This document shows, one piece after another, positions 8,323 through 18,400 of a stretch of DNA of 64,000 nt. Numbering within the stretch: the first letter of the stretch is position 1; every line of letters begins with the position of its first letter. The stretch covers positions 620,001 to 684,000 of the forward strand of contig NZ_VFPM01000002.1 of the NCBI RefSeq assembly GCF_006716675.1, read 5' to 3'. Origin of the DNA: Humibacillus xanthopallidus (lineage in GTDB: Bacteria > Actinomycetota > Actinomycetes > Actinomycetales > Dermatophilaceae). The notes beneath the pieces were generated by a model. That model did not search any database and was not told the origin of the DNA. It saw only the letters and a list, made by a program, of their open reading frames with translations. Position numbers and translations under genes: made by a program.

Positions 8323-8783
8323 GCAATCGGCCTACCGTCAGGCTCTCCCCGGCGGCCTGAACTCGACGCGCTCAGGAGCAGGATCGGCCCGGACCAGACG
8401 ATCGCAGCGAGTGCGACGCAGTTGGCGACCACCGTTCCCCAGAAGATGCTGCGGAACGGCTGCTTCCTCGTCTTGTGCCGGAAGGCCGGCCGCGCGACCA
8501 GTGCGCCCGGCCATCCGCCGAGGAGGGAGATCGTGTGCAGGGTCGACTCCGGCGTGCGCCGACGTCCTTGTGTCGCAGCGGACTTGTCTGCTCGGTACAT
8601 GAGGAACGCGACGAGGCTGAGCACGCCGTAGACGGCCAGCACGATGGCGGAGAGCTCGCCGAGCAGCGCGAGGCAGAGCAGGAGGGCGAAGAACAGCGCC
8701 GCCACCCCGAGCGCCACCGGCACGCCCCGCGCGAGTCCGCCGCGGGGCCTGCTCCGGCGACGTGTTGAGATCCGGTCAGTCAC
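7992..8783 (-). CDS. DUF1294 membrane protein with an anomalous antisense C-terminal extension
   Basis: Residues 1-130 look like a genuine DUF1294 protein: two N-terminal membrane helices, a Y-R-A-D-K-S loop, L-L-G-G-W-P-G, H-K-T-R-K-Q-P-F, then a last helix. The GTG start overlaps the stop of the upstream GalT-like gene as GTGA, so translation is coupled. After the last helix, near 8394, the frame runs on for about 133 residues of Ala/Ser/Pro/Arg-rich sequence, antisense to the SDR gene, until a stop at 7992. A TGA in another frame at 8372-8374 would give a normal end. I infer a lost stop or a one-base frameshift (real or a sequencing error). DUF1294 function is unknown. Confidence 0.6.
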   Translation of the reverse strand: MTDRISTRRRSRPRGGLARGVPVALGVAALFFALLLCLALLGELSAIVLAVYGVLSLVAFLMYRADKSAATQGRRRTPESTLHTISLLGGWPGALVARPAFRHKTRKQPFRSIFWGTVVANCVALAAIVWSGPILLLSASSSGRRGEPDGRPIAQVVGMSPPSMVTSAPVMLPATSLARNATRLATSSGRVKRPVTESRAAAAATEDGSVPSRAATAAATPSVPSHRSVLTGPGLTVLTRMPCGPSSLESDLQKLRSAALAAL

Positions 8784-9829
8784 GTCGCTGAGCCGCCGAA
8801 GTGCGGGCGCAGGGTCGTCGCGAGATCCTCGGGCGTGAGGTCGATCATCGCCTCGGCGTGCAGCTTCTCGAAGTAGGTGACGTCGCTGCGATACATGGGT
8901 TCGGCGTTGCTGCGGCTGACGATCCGCAGCAGCGTCGACCAGCCGTCGGGCGGGGTCGGACCGCCACCGTAGAGCGCCCAGTTGAAGGACGTGAGCGAGA
9001 GGTCCCGGTAGGTGCCGAAGACTCGCGACATCCCCGTGCCGAGGTCGGCGCAGTCGGCGTCGGTCAGCTGGTCGACGTCTCGGCACCCGTCGACGACCGC
9101 CCACACCTCGTGGAACCCGATCGGGGCGAACGGGGTGAGGAACGAGACGCGCCCGACCCGGCCCACCCATCGAGGCCCGCCCTGCTCCTGCGCGAGCAGC
9201 TCGTCCCAGAACGAGCCCGCGCCCGACGCGGAGCCTCCTTGATCGCCGCGCCAGGCCGCCGACCGCTCGACGAGCAGCCGCTGCAGCGTCGTGCCGATGT
9301 CGTCGTGGGCCGACTGCGCGTGCGGGTGGATGAGCGAGCTCCCGCTCGGGGGAAGGTAGTTCGCGTTGATCGACGACCACATCGGGCGGATGCGGTGCAG
9401 CGCCGAGGTGTACTCCACAAGGGCGCCGAGCAGGTCGCCGACGCGTGACGCCGTGAGGTCCGGCAGGTCGAGGAAGTGCCGGGTCGTGTCATAGAGACCG
9501 ACCGACGAGAACTCTGAGTACGCAAGGACATTGGGCACGACGACAGCCTTGCCGCGGCGGACGCGACCCTGTGGCACCACCTCGGTCGGGAAGGTCCCCG
9601 TGGCCCGCTCGATCATGCCGGCGCAGAACGGGCAGAACGGGGGGTCGGCCGTGAGCTCGGTGAGGTCCGGGCGCTCCGTCGGCGACAGCTTGGTGCCCGA
9701 GACGATGCGTGAGGTGTGCCCGGTGAGCGGGTCGACCCGGATGCTGAGGGGCACCTCGAGGGTGTTCGTGGGGTTCGTCAGCTCGGGCACGCGCGCGGTG
9801 ATCCGGTGTTCGATCAGCTCGATGGCCAT
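8780..9829 (-). CDS. Galactose-1-phosphate uridylyltransferase-like HIT-superfamily protein
   Basis: This 349-residue protein has a zinc-type C-P-F-C motif at 66-69 and an H-P-H-A-Q motif at 168-172, the counterpart of the catalytic H-P-H-G-Q of GalT. The stretch N-x-N-Y-L-P-P-S-G-S-S before it is also GalT-like. The catalytic H168-x-H170 pair is kept, so nucleotidyl transfer or phosphorolysis is plausible, but no galK or galE lies nearby and the exact substrate is open. The ATG at 9829 is the first Met of the conserved part; upstream codons in frame are shadow sequence. The gene is translationally coupled to the DUF1294 gene. Confidence 0.8.
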   Translation of the reverse strand: MAIELIEHRITARVPELTNPTNTLEVPLSIRVDPLTGHTSRIVSGTKLSPTERPDLTELTADPPFCPFCAGMIERATGTFPTEVVPQGRVRRGKAVVVPNVLAYSEFSSVGLYDTTRHFLDLPDLTASRVGDLLGALVEYTSALHRIRPMWSSINANYLPPSGSSLIHPHAQSAHDDIGTTLQRLLVERSAAWRGDQGGSASGAGSFWDELLAQEQGGPRWVGRVGRVSFLTPFAPIGFHEVWAVVDGCRDVDQLTDADCADLGTGMSRVFGTYRDLSLTSFNWALYGGGPTPPDGWSTLLRIVSRSNAEPMYRSDVTYFEKLHAEAMIDLTPEDLATTLRPHFGGSAT

Positions 9830-9915
9830 GCTGTGCAGCGTAGCCACGACCCGGTGCAGGCAGACGACAACGGAGCACTCTTGTGCGCACCCGCCGCCGG
9901 ATGGGCCCGACGCCC

Positions 9916-11160
9916 TCAGCGCCGAGTCGCCGGCGCCGCACTCGGAGCCGACAGGGCGATGACGAGCTCGCGCACGACCGCGGGGTCGGCCAGGCTGTCG
10001 CCGAAGAGCTCGCGCACCTGAGCCATCCGGTAGCGCACCGTCTGCGCGTGCACGTGCAGCTCGGCCGCCACCTCTTCGCGACGCCCCTGGTGGAGCAGCC
10101 ACGAGAGCAGCGTCTCGGCGAGCCGGTCGCGGGTCGCGGGGGCGAGCTCGGCGAGCGGCTCGAGGACCTGGCCGCGAAGGTCGGCGACCGCGGTGGGGTC
10201 CGCCGTGAGCACGAGGTCGGCGAGATGCCGCTCGCTGTCGATCGGCTCGCCGCCCCGAGACACCGGGTGGAGCGCGAGGGCGCGTGCCGCCCGGTCGAAG
10301 GACGACCGTGCGTCGATCCACGGACGGGGCGGACCGCAAACGGCATGGCGACCTGCAAGCGCTCGCAGCAGGTGGCGCCGGCCCGGCCCGTCGGCGTCGG
10401 GGACGAGCAGGAGGGTGAGGGGGTGGTCGGGGTCGACCTCCTCGATCCCCTGGAGGTCCTCGCCCACGATGAGGGTGTCGACACTGAGCGGCGCGAGCGC
10501 GCGCCGGGCCTCGGCCGCCGGCAGCAGCACTGCGGTGAGCGAGGTCGGGGGAGTCCATTCGGCCCGCGCCGCGGCAGCGGTCAGCACGTCGGCGCCGGCG
10601 CCGGAGAGCAGCAGCTGGCCGAGGCGCTCGCGGTAGCGGTCACGGACGCGCCCGCTCGTCGTCAGCTCGTCGGTGTGGCCGGCGACGCTCGCAGCCGACA
10701 GCTCGTCGATGTAGGCGAAGAGCAGCTCGGCGAACTTCGCCATGGTCGTCGCGGGCGTGCCCGCCTCCGCAGCGGTCCGGGCGAGCTCGCGCCACGACAC
10801 CCTCGCCCCGACGCGGTATGCCGCGAGCAGGCTGTCCATCGAACGCCCGCCCCGCGCCTCCCCCCTTCCGAGCGCGTAGGCGCCCTCGCGCGTCGGGCCG
10901 AGCGGTGTGCTGGGGTCGACGTCGCGACCACCGCCGGCCAGCTTGAGGAAGCCGGCGATCGCCATCTGCACGGCCTTCTCGATGGTGTCTCCGGCGGCGC
11001 CTCCCAGGGCGCCTGCGTAGTCGGGGACCTCGTCGACGACCGCCGCCATCGTCGTCGTCGCGATGGCAGGCAGTCGCTCGCGCAGGACACGGAGCACCGC
11101 GTCGTCCATCTGGAGGGCGGCAGCCCCGCGCACTGTGGCGCTGGTCACCTTCGCGGCCAT
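9916..11160 (-). CDS. PucR/CdaR-type helix-turn-helix regulator
   Basis: This 414-residue protein ends in the PucR C-terminal HTH (about 365-405: R-R-E-E-V-A-A-E-L-H-V-H-A-Q-T-V-R-Y-R-M), preceded by a GGDEF-like middle domain and an N-terminal helical region similar to RsbRD-type sensor domains. GGAGGG precedes the ATG at 11160. It is transcribed away from the reductase/desaturase pair with 85 bases between the starts, and I infer that it controls that pair in response to a lipid or membrane signal. This type of regulator usually activates neighbouring catabolic or lipid genes. Confidence 0.88.
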   Translation of the reverse strand: MAAKVTSATVRGAAALQMDDAVLRVLRERLPAIATTTMAAVVDEVPDYAGALGGAAGDTIEKAVQMAIAGFLKLAGGGRDVDPSTPLGPTREGAYALGRGEARGGRSMDSLLAAYRVGARVSWRELARTAAEAGTPATTMAKFAELLFAYIDELSAASVAGHTDELTTSGRVRDRYRERLGQLLLSGAGADVLTAAAARAEWTPPTSLTAVLLPAAEARRALAPLSVDTLIVGEDLQGIEEVDPDHPLTLLLVPDADGPGRRHLLRALAGRHAVCGPPRPWIDARSSFDRAARALALHPVSRGGEPIDSERHLADLVLTADPTAVADLRGQVLEPLAELAPATRDRLAETLLSWLLHQGRREEVAAELHVHAQTVRYRMAQVRELFGDSLADPAVVRELVIALSAPSAAPATRR

Positions 11161-11245
11161 AACTGTTCCCTCCGCACAAGAGTTCCCGGACACTTCACGC
11201 TCAGCGGTCAGGATATTACCCTTGCCTGTCAGTCATGCTGAAGAC

Positions 11246-12388
11246 ATGAGCCTGACCGCACCCTCCACCCGACCGGACCGACCGTCGCTGCGCCGACGAC
11301 TGGTCAGGCTCGCCGAGCGTGCGACGACGCCGCTGCTGCCGGCCGACTACCTCGACCTCTTCGACCCCCTGCGTCCGGGCGCCGACCTGCGCGGGCGCAT
11401 CGTCGAGGTCCACCCCGAGACCGCCGACGCCGCCACGATCGTCATCCGACCGGGTGCCGACTGGGCGGGTCACGTGCCCGGCCAGTACGTCCGCATCGGT
11501 GTCGACGTCGACGGCATCCGCCAGTGGCGGGCCTACTCGCTCACCCACGGTCCGCGCCCCGACGGCTTCATCTCCATCACCGTCAAGGCGGTGCCCGGCG
11601 GCCTCGTCAGCACTCACCTCGTGCGCGAGTCTCGCCCCGGCACGCTCGTGCACCTCGAGCAGGCCCAGGGCGAGTTCGTCCTGCCGACCGACGGAGGCAA
11701 GTTCCTCTTCGTCACGGCCGGCTCCGGCGTCACGCCCGTCATCGGGATGCTGCGCAACCTCTATCCCGTCGCCGACGGCGGCGTCGTGCGCCTCGCCCGC
11801 GCCGCGGCATACGACATCGTCGTGCTCCACGTGGCACCCAGCGAGCCCGACTCGATCTTCATCGACAACCTGCGCGCGCTCGATGCCGCCGGGCTCATCC
11901 GGCTCGTCGCCCGCTACGACGACGAGCACGGCGTCCTCGACGTCGCCGACCTCGAGACGCTCGTGCCCGACCTGCACGAGCGCTCGACCCTCGCCTGCGG
12001 TCCCGGCGGCCTGCTCGACGCGCTCCAGGACCACCACGACGCCCGTGGGCTCGACCTGCTCACCGAGCAGTTCCGCGTCACCACGCTCGTCGTCGGCGAA
12101 GGCGGCACCGTCGACTTCACCGGCTCGAGCTCGGGCGCCGGCACCACGGTCGACGCCGACGGCGCGACTCCCATCCTCGACGCCGCCGAGGCGGCCGGTG
12201 TGCTCATGCCGTCCGGGTGCCGGATGGGCATCTGCTTCGGCTGCGTCCTGCCGCTCAAGGAAGGCGCCGTGCGCGACCTGCGCACCGGCGCCGTCACGAC
12301 CGCGACGCCCGGCGAGACCGAGGGCAGCGGCGTGCCGATCCAGACCTGCATCTCTGCCGCCGCCGGCGCCTGCGTCATCGACCACTGA
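11246..12388 (+). CDS. Ferredoxin reductase with C-terminal [2Fe-2S] domain (desaturase electron donor)
   Basis: This 380-residue protein combines an FAD-binding barrel (about 45-150, with R-A-Y-S-L-T), an NAD(P)-binding domain (about 155-285) and a plant-type [2Fe-2S] ferredoxin domain whose ligands are Cys325, Cys330, Cys333 and Cys368. This layout matches Rv3230c, which passes electrons from NADPH to the acyl-CoA desaturase DesA3 in M. tuberculosis. The desaturase gene follows 79 bases downstream, which supports the same job. The short intergenic region shows an AT-rich stretch (about 11211-11219) that may hold the promoter. Only a weak Shine-Dalgarno is seen. Confidence 0.92.
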   Translation: MSLTAPSTRPDRPSLRRRLVRLAERATTPLLPADYLDLFDPLRPGADLRGRIVEVHPETADAATIVIRPGADWAGHVPGQYVRIGVDVDGIRQWRAYSLTHGPRPDGFISITVKAVPGGLVSTHLVRESRPGTLVHLEQAQGEFVLPTDGGKFLFVTAGSGVTPVIGMLRNLYPVADGGVVRLARAAAYDIVVLHVAPSEPDSIFIDNLRALDAAGLIRLVARYDDEHGVLDVADLETLVPDLHERSTLACGPGGLLDALQDHHDARGLDLLTEQFRVTTLVVGEGGTVDFTGSSSGAGTTVDADGATPILDAAEAAGVLMPSGCRMGICFGCVLPLKEGAVRDLRTGAVTTATPGETEGSGVPIQTCISAAAGACVIDH

Positions 12389-12467
12389 CGCCGCCGCGCC
12401 ACCCCCCGACAACCACCACCGCGACCGCTCGCGGACACCCCGCTCCACGACGACCTGAGGAAGTGCC

Positions 12468-13637
12468 ATGACCGTCCTGCAGAAGAAGGCCCACAACCCC
12501 ATCGGCCACCTGACGCCCGAGGACATCGAGCAGCTCGGTGTCGAGCTCGACGCCATCCGGCAGTCGGTGATCGACACGCGCGGAGCCGACGACGCGGCAT
12601 ACATCCGCAAGGTCATCGACGCCCAGCGCAAGCTGGAGCTCGGCAGCCGCGCCATCCTGCTCATCTCGATGTTCCCGCCCGCCTGGGTCGTCGGCACGGC
12701 GGGCCTCGCGGTCGCCAAGATCATCGAGAACATGGAGATCGGCCACAACGTCATGCACGGCCAGTGGGACTGGATGCGTGACCCCAAGATCCACTCGACG
12801 ACGTGGGAGTGGGACAACGCGAGCCCTTCGGAGCAGTGGAAGCACTCGCACAACGAGCTGCACCACACCTACACGAACGTCATCGGCAAGGACAACGACC
12901 TCGGCTACGGCATCATGCGCGTCGACGAGGACCAGCGGTGGGTGCCGTTCTACACGGCTCAGCCGCTCTGGAACTTCGTCAACGCGTGTTTCTTCGAGTA
13001 CGGCATCGCGGCCTACGACCTCGAGCTCGGCAAGAACCTCGCGACGAAGGAGCGGCGCAACGACCCGGAGTTCCGGGCGCGCGCCAAGGTCACCCTGAAG
13101 AAGATCCGCAACCAGATGACGAAGGACTACGTCATCCACCCGCTCGTGTCCGGGCCCTCCTTCCTCAACACGCTGGCCGCCAACGCGACCGCCAACCTCA
13201 TCCGCAACCTCTGGACGCACTCCGTCATCATGTGCGGCCACTTCCCCGAGGGCGTCGAGACCTTCGAGCGCAAGTCGATCGTGGGAGAGACCCGCGGTGA
13301 GTGGTACCTGCGCCAGATGCTCGGCTCTGCCAACATCAGCGGCAGCAAGGCCATGCACTTCATGACCGGCAACCTCAGCTTCCAGATCGAGCACCACCTC
13401 TTCCCCGACCTGCCGAGCAACCGCTACCAGCAGATCGCGCCGCAGGTGCAGGCGCTCTTCGAGAAGTACGGTCTCACCTACACGACGGGTTCCCTTCCGC
13501 GGCAGGTGGCCTCGGCGTGGAAGAAGGTCATCCGCCTCTCGCTGCCGAACAACTTCGGCCGCAAGGCGCGGGCCAAGGTGCTGCCGATGCTGCCCGTGCC
13601 GACCCGCCGGACGGTGGACGACGCCGCCGCTGCCTGA
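12468..13637 (+). CDS. Membrane fatty acyl-CoA desaturase (DesA3-like)
   Basis: This 389-residue membrane desaturase carries the three histidine boxes of the di-iron site: H-N-V-M-H (93-97), H-S-H-N-E-L-H-H (126-133) and E-H-H (His309, His310). It is expected to insert a delta-9 double bond into stearoyl- or palmitoyl-CoA, using electrons from the reductase encoded just upstream. Membrane segments lie around 62-85 and in the centre. TGAGGAAG precedes the ATG. The pair would control membrane fluidity and sits opposite a PucR regulator. Confidence 0.93.
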   Translation: MTVLQKKAHNPIGHLTPEDIEQLGVELDAIRQSVIDTRGADDAAYIRKVIDAQRKLELGSRAILLISMFPPAWVVGTAGLAVAKIIENMEIGHNVMHGQWDWMRDPKIHSTTWEWDNASPSEQWKHSHNELHHTYTNVIGKDNDLGYGIMRVDEDQRWVPFYTAQPLWNFVNACFFEYGIAAYDLELGKNLATKERRNDPEFRARAKVTLKKIRNQMTKDYVIHPLVSGPSFLNTLAANATANLIRNLWTHSVIMCGHFPEGVETFERKSIVGETRGEWYLRQMLGSANISGSKAMHFMTGNLSFQIEHHLFPDLPSNRYQQIAPQVQALFEKYGLTYTTGSLPRQVASAWKKVIRLSLPNNFGRKARAKVLPMLPVPTRRTVDDAAAA

Positions 13638-13788
13638 CCCGCTCCGCGCTCGAACCCGTTGACACCCGACGGCCCGAGGTCGACAGTGGGGATGAGCCTC
13701 GGCTCTCCTCGGGTAGGTGCGATCTCGTTCTCGTCTGGGCGTCCCCACGGCGCGCGGTCCCAGACGCGGTCAGCAGGGAGACGACGTC

Positions 13789-15396
13789 ATGGGTCTGCAG
13801 CAGATCAACCTGACCGACTACGACACTGTCGTCGCTGTCACCGAACGAGCGCTCAACGTCGCACTCGACGGATGGCTGCTGCAGCAGGAGCCCCAGGTCG
13901 CGCTCTACTACACGACCGACTCCAACGGGAACTACGTCGAGGCGACGGCCGAGACGGCGACGATCGTCTTCACGGGGACGCTGGCCCCCACCCTCGACCC
14001 GACGACCCGGCAGCCCATCGACCTCATCACCCTCTACACCGAGGCCGGGCCGCAGATGGTGCAGTACAACGCCACCTTCCAGAACGGCGTCTTCTCCGCC
14101 AGCCAGCTCGGCATCCACCTCGTGCAGGGCAGCACTCCGTGGGTCATGCAGTTCGAGGTCCAGCTCGCACTGCAGGCGACGACGATCGACGCGCTGCCCG
14201 CGAACGTGCAGACCCAGATCCAGACCGAGGTCGAGAACCTCGGGCCCGACATGTTCTCGATCCAGCAGCTGTGGGTCGACCTCAACACCGCAGCCCTGGC
14301 CTCCTTCGAGGGCCTCGACGGCCTCTCGGCGCTCGGGTCGGCCATCGTCGAAGGCGTCATGAAGCAGTACCTGCTCCAGCAGCAGGCTGCGGCAGCGATG
14401 GTCTTCGGCTACGCCGCCCAGTTCACCGGCGGCACGGCGCTCGCACCGACGTTCATGCCGACGGCGCTCAACTTCTGCGTCACGCCCTACAGCCCGCAGA
14501 CGTCGACCTCTGCGCCCCTCGACACCCTCAACTACCTCGTCATGGTGCAGGGCAACCCGCTGCCGGCCTACCCGCCCACGAGCTTCGGCTTCAACTTCGT
14601 CGACGACATCACGGTGTCGGGGGCGATCGCCATCCGCCACGACTTCATCATCGGCCAGGTCGTCTCCGAGCTGAACGGCATCCTGCAGACGATCAGCCCG
14701 GTGCTGCAGGCCGACGCCCATGCCGACGGCGACGACGGGGCGATCTACGTCAACCCCGGTCAGCCGGCGACCTTCACCGTGCTGCCCAGCCCGAGCGGCT
14801 CCGTCGTCGCGACCTACAGCTACGCCCCCGCTGCCGTCAGCGACGAGGTCGGCTTCTTCGGGGGGTCGACCGGAGTCTCGGCGCAGTACGCCAGCACGTG
14901 CCAGGTGCAGGTCGGCGTCAACGGCGCCGGAGCCGCGAGCCCCTCCACCGTGCTCGTCAGCGGCACCGCGACCTTCAGCGGTGACATCCAGTCGAGCACC
15001 ATGGGCGGTGGACAGGACACGACGATCCCCGACACGACCTACTCGTGGTTCGCCGAGCTGCTCGTGCAGGCCGACCTCGCCAACAACGGCCAGCTCGACC
15101 TCGTCCTCGGCAACACCGACTTCACGAGTCCGCCCGTCGTCACGGGCAAGCCGCCGGACGGGTGGGACCGCTTCCTCAGCGGCCTGGCCGGGCAGGTGCA
15201 GAACTATGCCACCGGCATGACGCAGCTGAGGGCGGCCGTCGAGACACAGGTGGTCGACAACATCCTCGGAGCGCTCCAGGGGAGCCTCGCCTCCGCGAAC
15301 CACTTCGTCTTCCCCGGCGCCCAGACCTTCCTCTTCGCCAACCCGCAGTTCGCCCCGTCGGACGACCTCGCGGCCAACATCACCTACACGGCCTAG
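13789..15396 (+). CDS. Large conserved-type protein of unknown function (possibly TULIP/P47-like)
   Basis: I do not recognise this 535-residue protein with certainty. It has no signal peptide or clear membrane helix. The N-terminus reads Y-D-T-V-V-A-V-x(5)-L-N-V-A-L, which resembles the start of TULIP-fold P47/OrfX proteins that bind lipids; this is a weak, pattern-level resemblance. The rest is beta-rich, with many Thr, Val, Gln and Tyr and few Cys or Lys, ending in a helical segment before a short tail. CAGGGAG precedes the ATG at 13789. It stops eight bases before the next, even larger orphan gene, so the two form one transcription unit and probably one complex. Confidence 0.7.
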   Translation: MGLQQINLTDYDTVVAVTERALNVALDGWLLQQEPQVALYYTTDSNGNYVEATAETATIVFTGTLAPTLDPTTRQPIDLITLYTEAGPQMVQYNATFQNGVFSASQLGIHLVQGSTPWVMQFEVQLALQATTIDALPANVQTQIQTEVENLGPDMFSIQQLWVDLNTAALASFEGLDGLSALGSAIVEGVMKQYLLQQQAAAAMVFGYAAQFTGGTALAPTFMPTALNFCVTPYSPQTSTSAPLDTLNYLVMVQGNPLPAYPPTSFGFNFVDDITVSGAIAIRHDFIIGQVVSELNGILQTISPVLQADAHADGDDGAIYVNPGQPATFTVLPSPSGSVVATYSYAPAAVSDEVGFFGGSTGVSAQYASTCQVQVGVNGAGAASPSTVLVSGTATFSGDIQSSTMGGGQDTTIPDTTYSWFAELLVQADLANNGQLDLVLGNTDFTSPPVVTGKPPDGWDRFLSGLAGQVQNYATGMTQLRAAVETQVVDNILGALQGSLASANHFVFPGAQTFLFANPQFAPSDDLAANITYTA

Positions 15397-15404
15397 GGGC
15401 GACG

Positions 15405-18400
15405 ATGACCACCTTCCAGGTCTCCACCGAGCTGATGAAGAACCAGAAGGCGGCGCAGGTGCTCTCGGACCAGTCCGAGTTCGACGCGCTCCAGACCTCC
15501 GACGGGAATGCGCTCTTCTTCGGCATCGGCGACACCGGCATCCTCTACGTCACCCAGGAGCAGCAGAGCGTCACCACGGGATGGACCCCGGTCGACCTCA
15601 CGAGCGAGCTCTCGGCGCTGCTGCCGGGCCTCACCGTGTCGGCCAAGACCTTCGCGGTCTCGCAGGCGTCGTCGACCGGTGACATCGTGGTGGCCCAGGT
15701 GGTCCACACCGCCGAGGACGGCCAGGACCGCCTCTTCGTGCTCACCGGCCTCTCGTACGCGCCGGACGCTCCGTGGCTGGCCTCCTCCATGAACCGTACG
15801 TGGGTCCCGCGCGCCTACGACGACGCTGCCAACCCCCTCGACCCCGTCACCCTCTCCTACGTGAGGCTCGAGTCGAGCCAGGACACCCAGCTCGTGCCCT
15901 ACCTCGTGGCCGGCGTCCTCGCCCCGCAGACGTCCTACGTCTCGAACTACCTCGTGAGCCTCGACCCCGGGGTCACGACGGGGGTGTGGCAGGAGTACGT
16001 CACCGCCGAGAACTACACGCAGCTGCTCGGGATGGCGCTGGGCATGCCGCAGTCCTCCCTCGTCTTCGGCCTCTACGAGCTCTACACGCTCTCGGGCAAC
16101 ACGAGCCTCACCTTCACGCCCTCGGGCTCGCTCTACGGCCCGGGCCCGGTCGTCGTGACGAAGCTCGACCCGCCCGGCGGCGCCTCGGCGATCGCCGTCC
16201 TGCCCGTCGACGCGCAAGGGCACACCAACCTCTACGTCGCCGCGGAGGGCTCGATCAACCTCTTCGCGCCCGCACAGCAGACCAACACCGGCACCTCCGT
16301 CGCGGTCATCACCGACGCGCTCGTCACCGGGGTCGACCTCGTCGAGGTCAACGTCGTCGGCGACCTCGTGACGCTGTGGGCCCGCAACAGCGACGGCACC
16401 GTCTTCTACTCGCGCTGCACCGTCGAGGGCCAGGCGGACCCCGCGGCGTGGTCGGCACCCATCCCCATCGGGCAGGGCGCCGACCAGGTGGCCTCGTCGC
16501 TCAACCTCGTGACCGGCGCGAGCTCGCTCTTCCTGCACACGAGCGGGGAGAACCTGCAGCAGCTGGCGCAGGACCCCGTGACCACCCAGTGGAGCTCGCG
16601 GCCCCTGCTGCTGCCGCCCCTCGCGACCGATGACGTCTACGAGGCCTACACCTTCACGACGCACATCAACGTGCTCGATGCCTCCTCGATGCCTGCCGCG
16701 GCGTCACCCGTGACGATCACGGCGACGAGTCCCGTCGCCGTCTACCTCAATGACGTCTACACGACCCTCACCGACGCAGCGCCCCTCACGGTGGCGGCGA
16801 CCGACGTCGGCACGGTGACCATCGTCCAGGAGACCCAGACGATCGGGGCCGTCTGCTACGCCATCGTGGCCGACGACGGCACGACGGCCACGATCAACCC
16901 GATGACCGGCCCGCTCGCCACCCTGAGCGGGGTCACCACGGGCACCGACCTCGACGTCACGGTCACCGACGAGCTCGGCAACACCGCGCCCCTCGTGCCC
17001 GCCGGTGTCACTCCCGCCCAGCAGGACGCCGTGGCCCAGTGCGTCCAGCAGTTCTCCCAGGTCGCCCAGTCGCTACCGAGCGACGGCAGCGTGACCAGCG
17101 CGGCGGCATACCGGCCGTCAGCCCTCACCGCGCGGGGAGGGGGCGGTGCCTTCGGGCTGTCGTTCGCCGACGCGGACGTGCAGTTCATCACCGAGGTCGG
17201 CGACGTGACCGGGGCCATCGAGGCCTTCGCCGGCGACGTGCTGCGCTGGATCGAGGGCGTCGTCGACGACGTCGTGAAGTTCGTCGTCCAGGTGGCCGAC
17301 GACGTCGCCCACTTCTTCGTGACGCTCGGCGACGACATCTACCACTTCATCCTCACGTGCGTCAGCGACGTCATGCGTGGGGTGCAGTTCGTCTTCCAGA
17401 AGATCGGCGTCGCGTTCGACAAGCTCGTGCAGTGGCTCGGCTTCATCTTCTCGTGGAACGACATCCTCCGGACGCACGCCGTCATCCGCACGTTCTTCAA
17501 CTGCTACATCACCTACTCGATCGACAACCTCGAGACCTACAAGGCGGGGCTCATCACCCTCTGCACCACCCTCCAGGACACGATCAACACCTGGGCCGGC
17601 CTGCCCCAGCCGAGCCAGTCACTCGGCGGCGAGGTCGCCGCAGCCGGGTCGCCTCCCGGCCAGAGCAGCCCGGCCGCCAACTGGGGCACCCACCAGCTGC
17701 ACAGCAACGCGTCGGGAGCCACCACGACCGCCTCGACCGACGAGCCCGACGTGTCGGGCTTCGCCGCCGTCTTCGAGGACATCCTCGCTGCCATCGACCG
17801 GGAGCGCGACGACATCCATGCCGCCTACACGGCCATCAAGACGCAGATCGTCGACCAGCTCGCCACCCTCAGCGTCGAGACCATCATGGAGCGGCTCTTC
17901 GCGATCATCGCCGACCTCGTCGTCGAGAGCCTCGAGAACATCGTCATCGCCGTCATCGACGTGCTCGCCGCCGTGGTGCAGGGGGTGCTGTCGACGCTGG
18001 ACGCCACCATCGACATCCCGGTGCTGTCGTGGATGTACAAGAAGTTCGCCCATGCGCCCCTCAGCTTCATGGACCTCGCGTGCCTCATCACGGCCATCCC
18101 CGCGACGGTCATCTACAAGATCGCCCACGGGACCGCCCCCTTCCCCGACGACGCGACGACGACCGCGCTCATCGACGCTCCGGACTTCGCGACGATCCGC
18201 ACGATCCTCGCCCAGCCGGCGGCGGAGCCGGCCAACGCGGCCGTCCGGGCCACGCTCTCGGGCTCAGTGGACCCAGCCGGCGCCCTGGTGGCCCCGGCGC
18301 TCGGGAGCGCCGGCGACAGGTGGAAGTTCTCGGCCAACGTGCTGGCGCTCGCGGCGAGCTTCGGGGTCTCGACCTTCTCCGCCATCAAGATCTACTACCC

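Noticed and set aside
8780-9829. Naming the gene galT outright
   Set aside because: The active-site motif is HPHAQ rather than HPHGQ and no galactose genes are nearby, so only a GalT-like label is safe.
9830-10558. Extension of the GalT-like frame upstream of 9829
   Set aside because: Low-complexity Arg/Pro/Ala sequence overlapping the PucR gene in another frame; the conserved protein starts at 9829.
13528-15303. 591-residue open frame antisense to the 535-residue orphan gene
   Set aside because: Arg/Asp/Val-rich shadow typical of high-GC DNA; the plus-strand gene has a ribosome-binding site and better composition.
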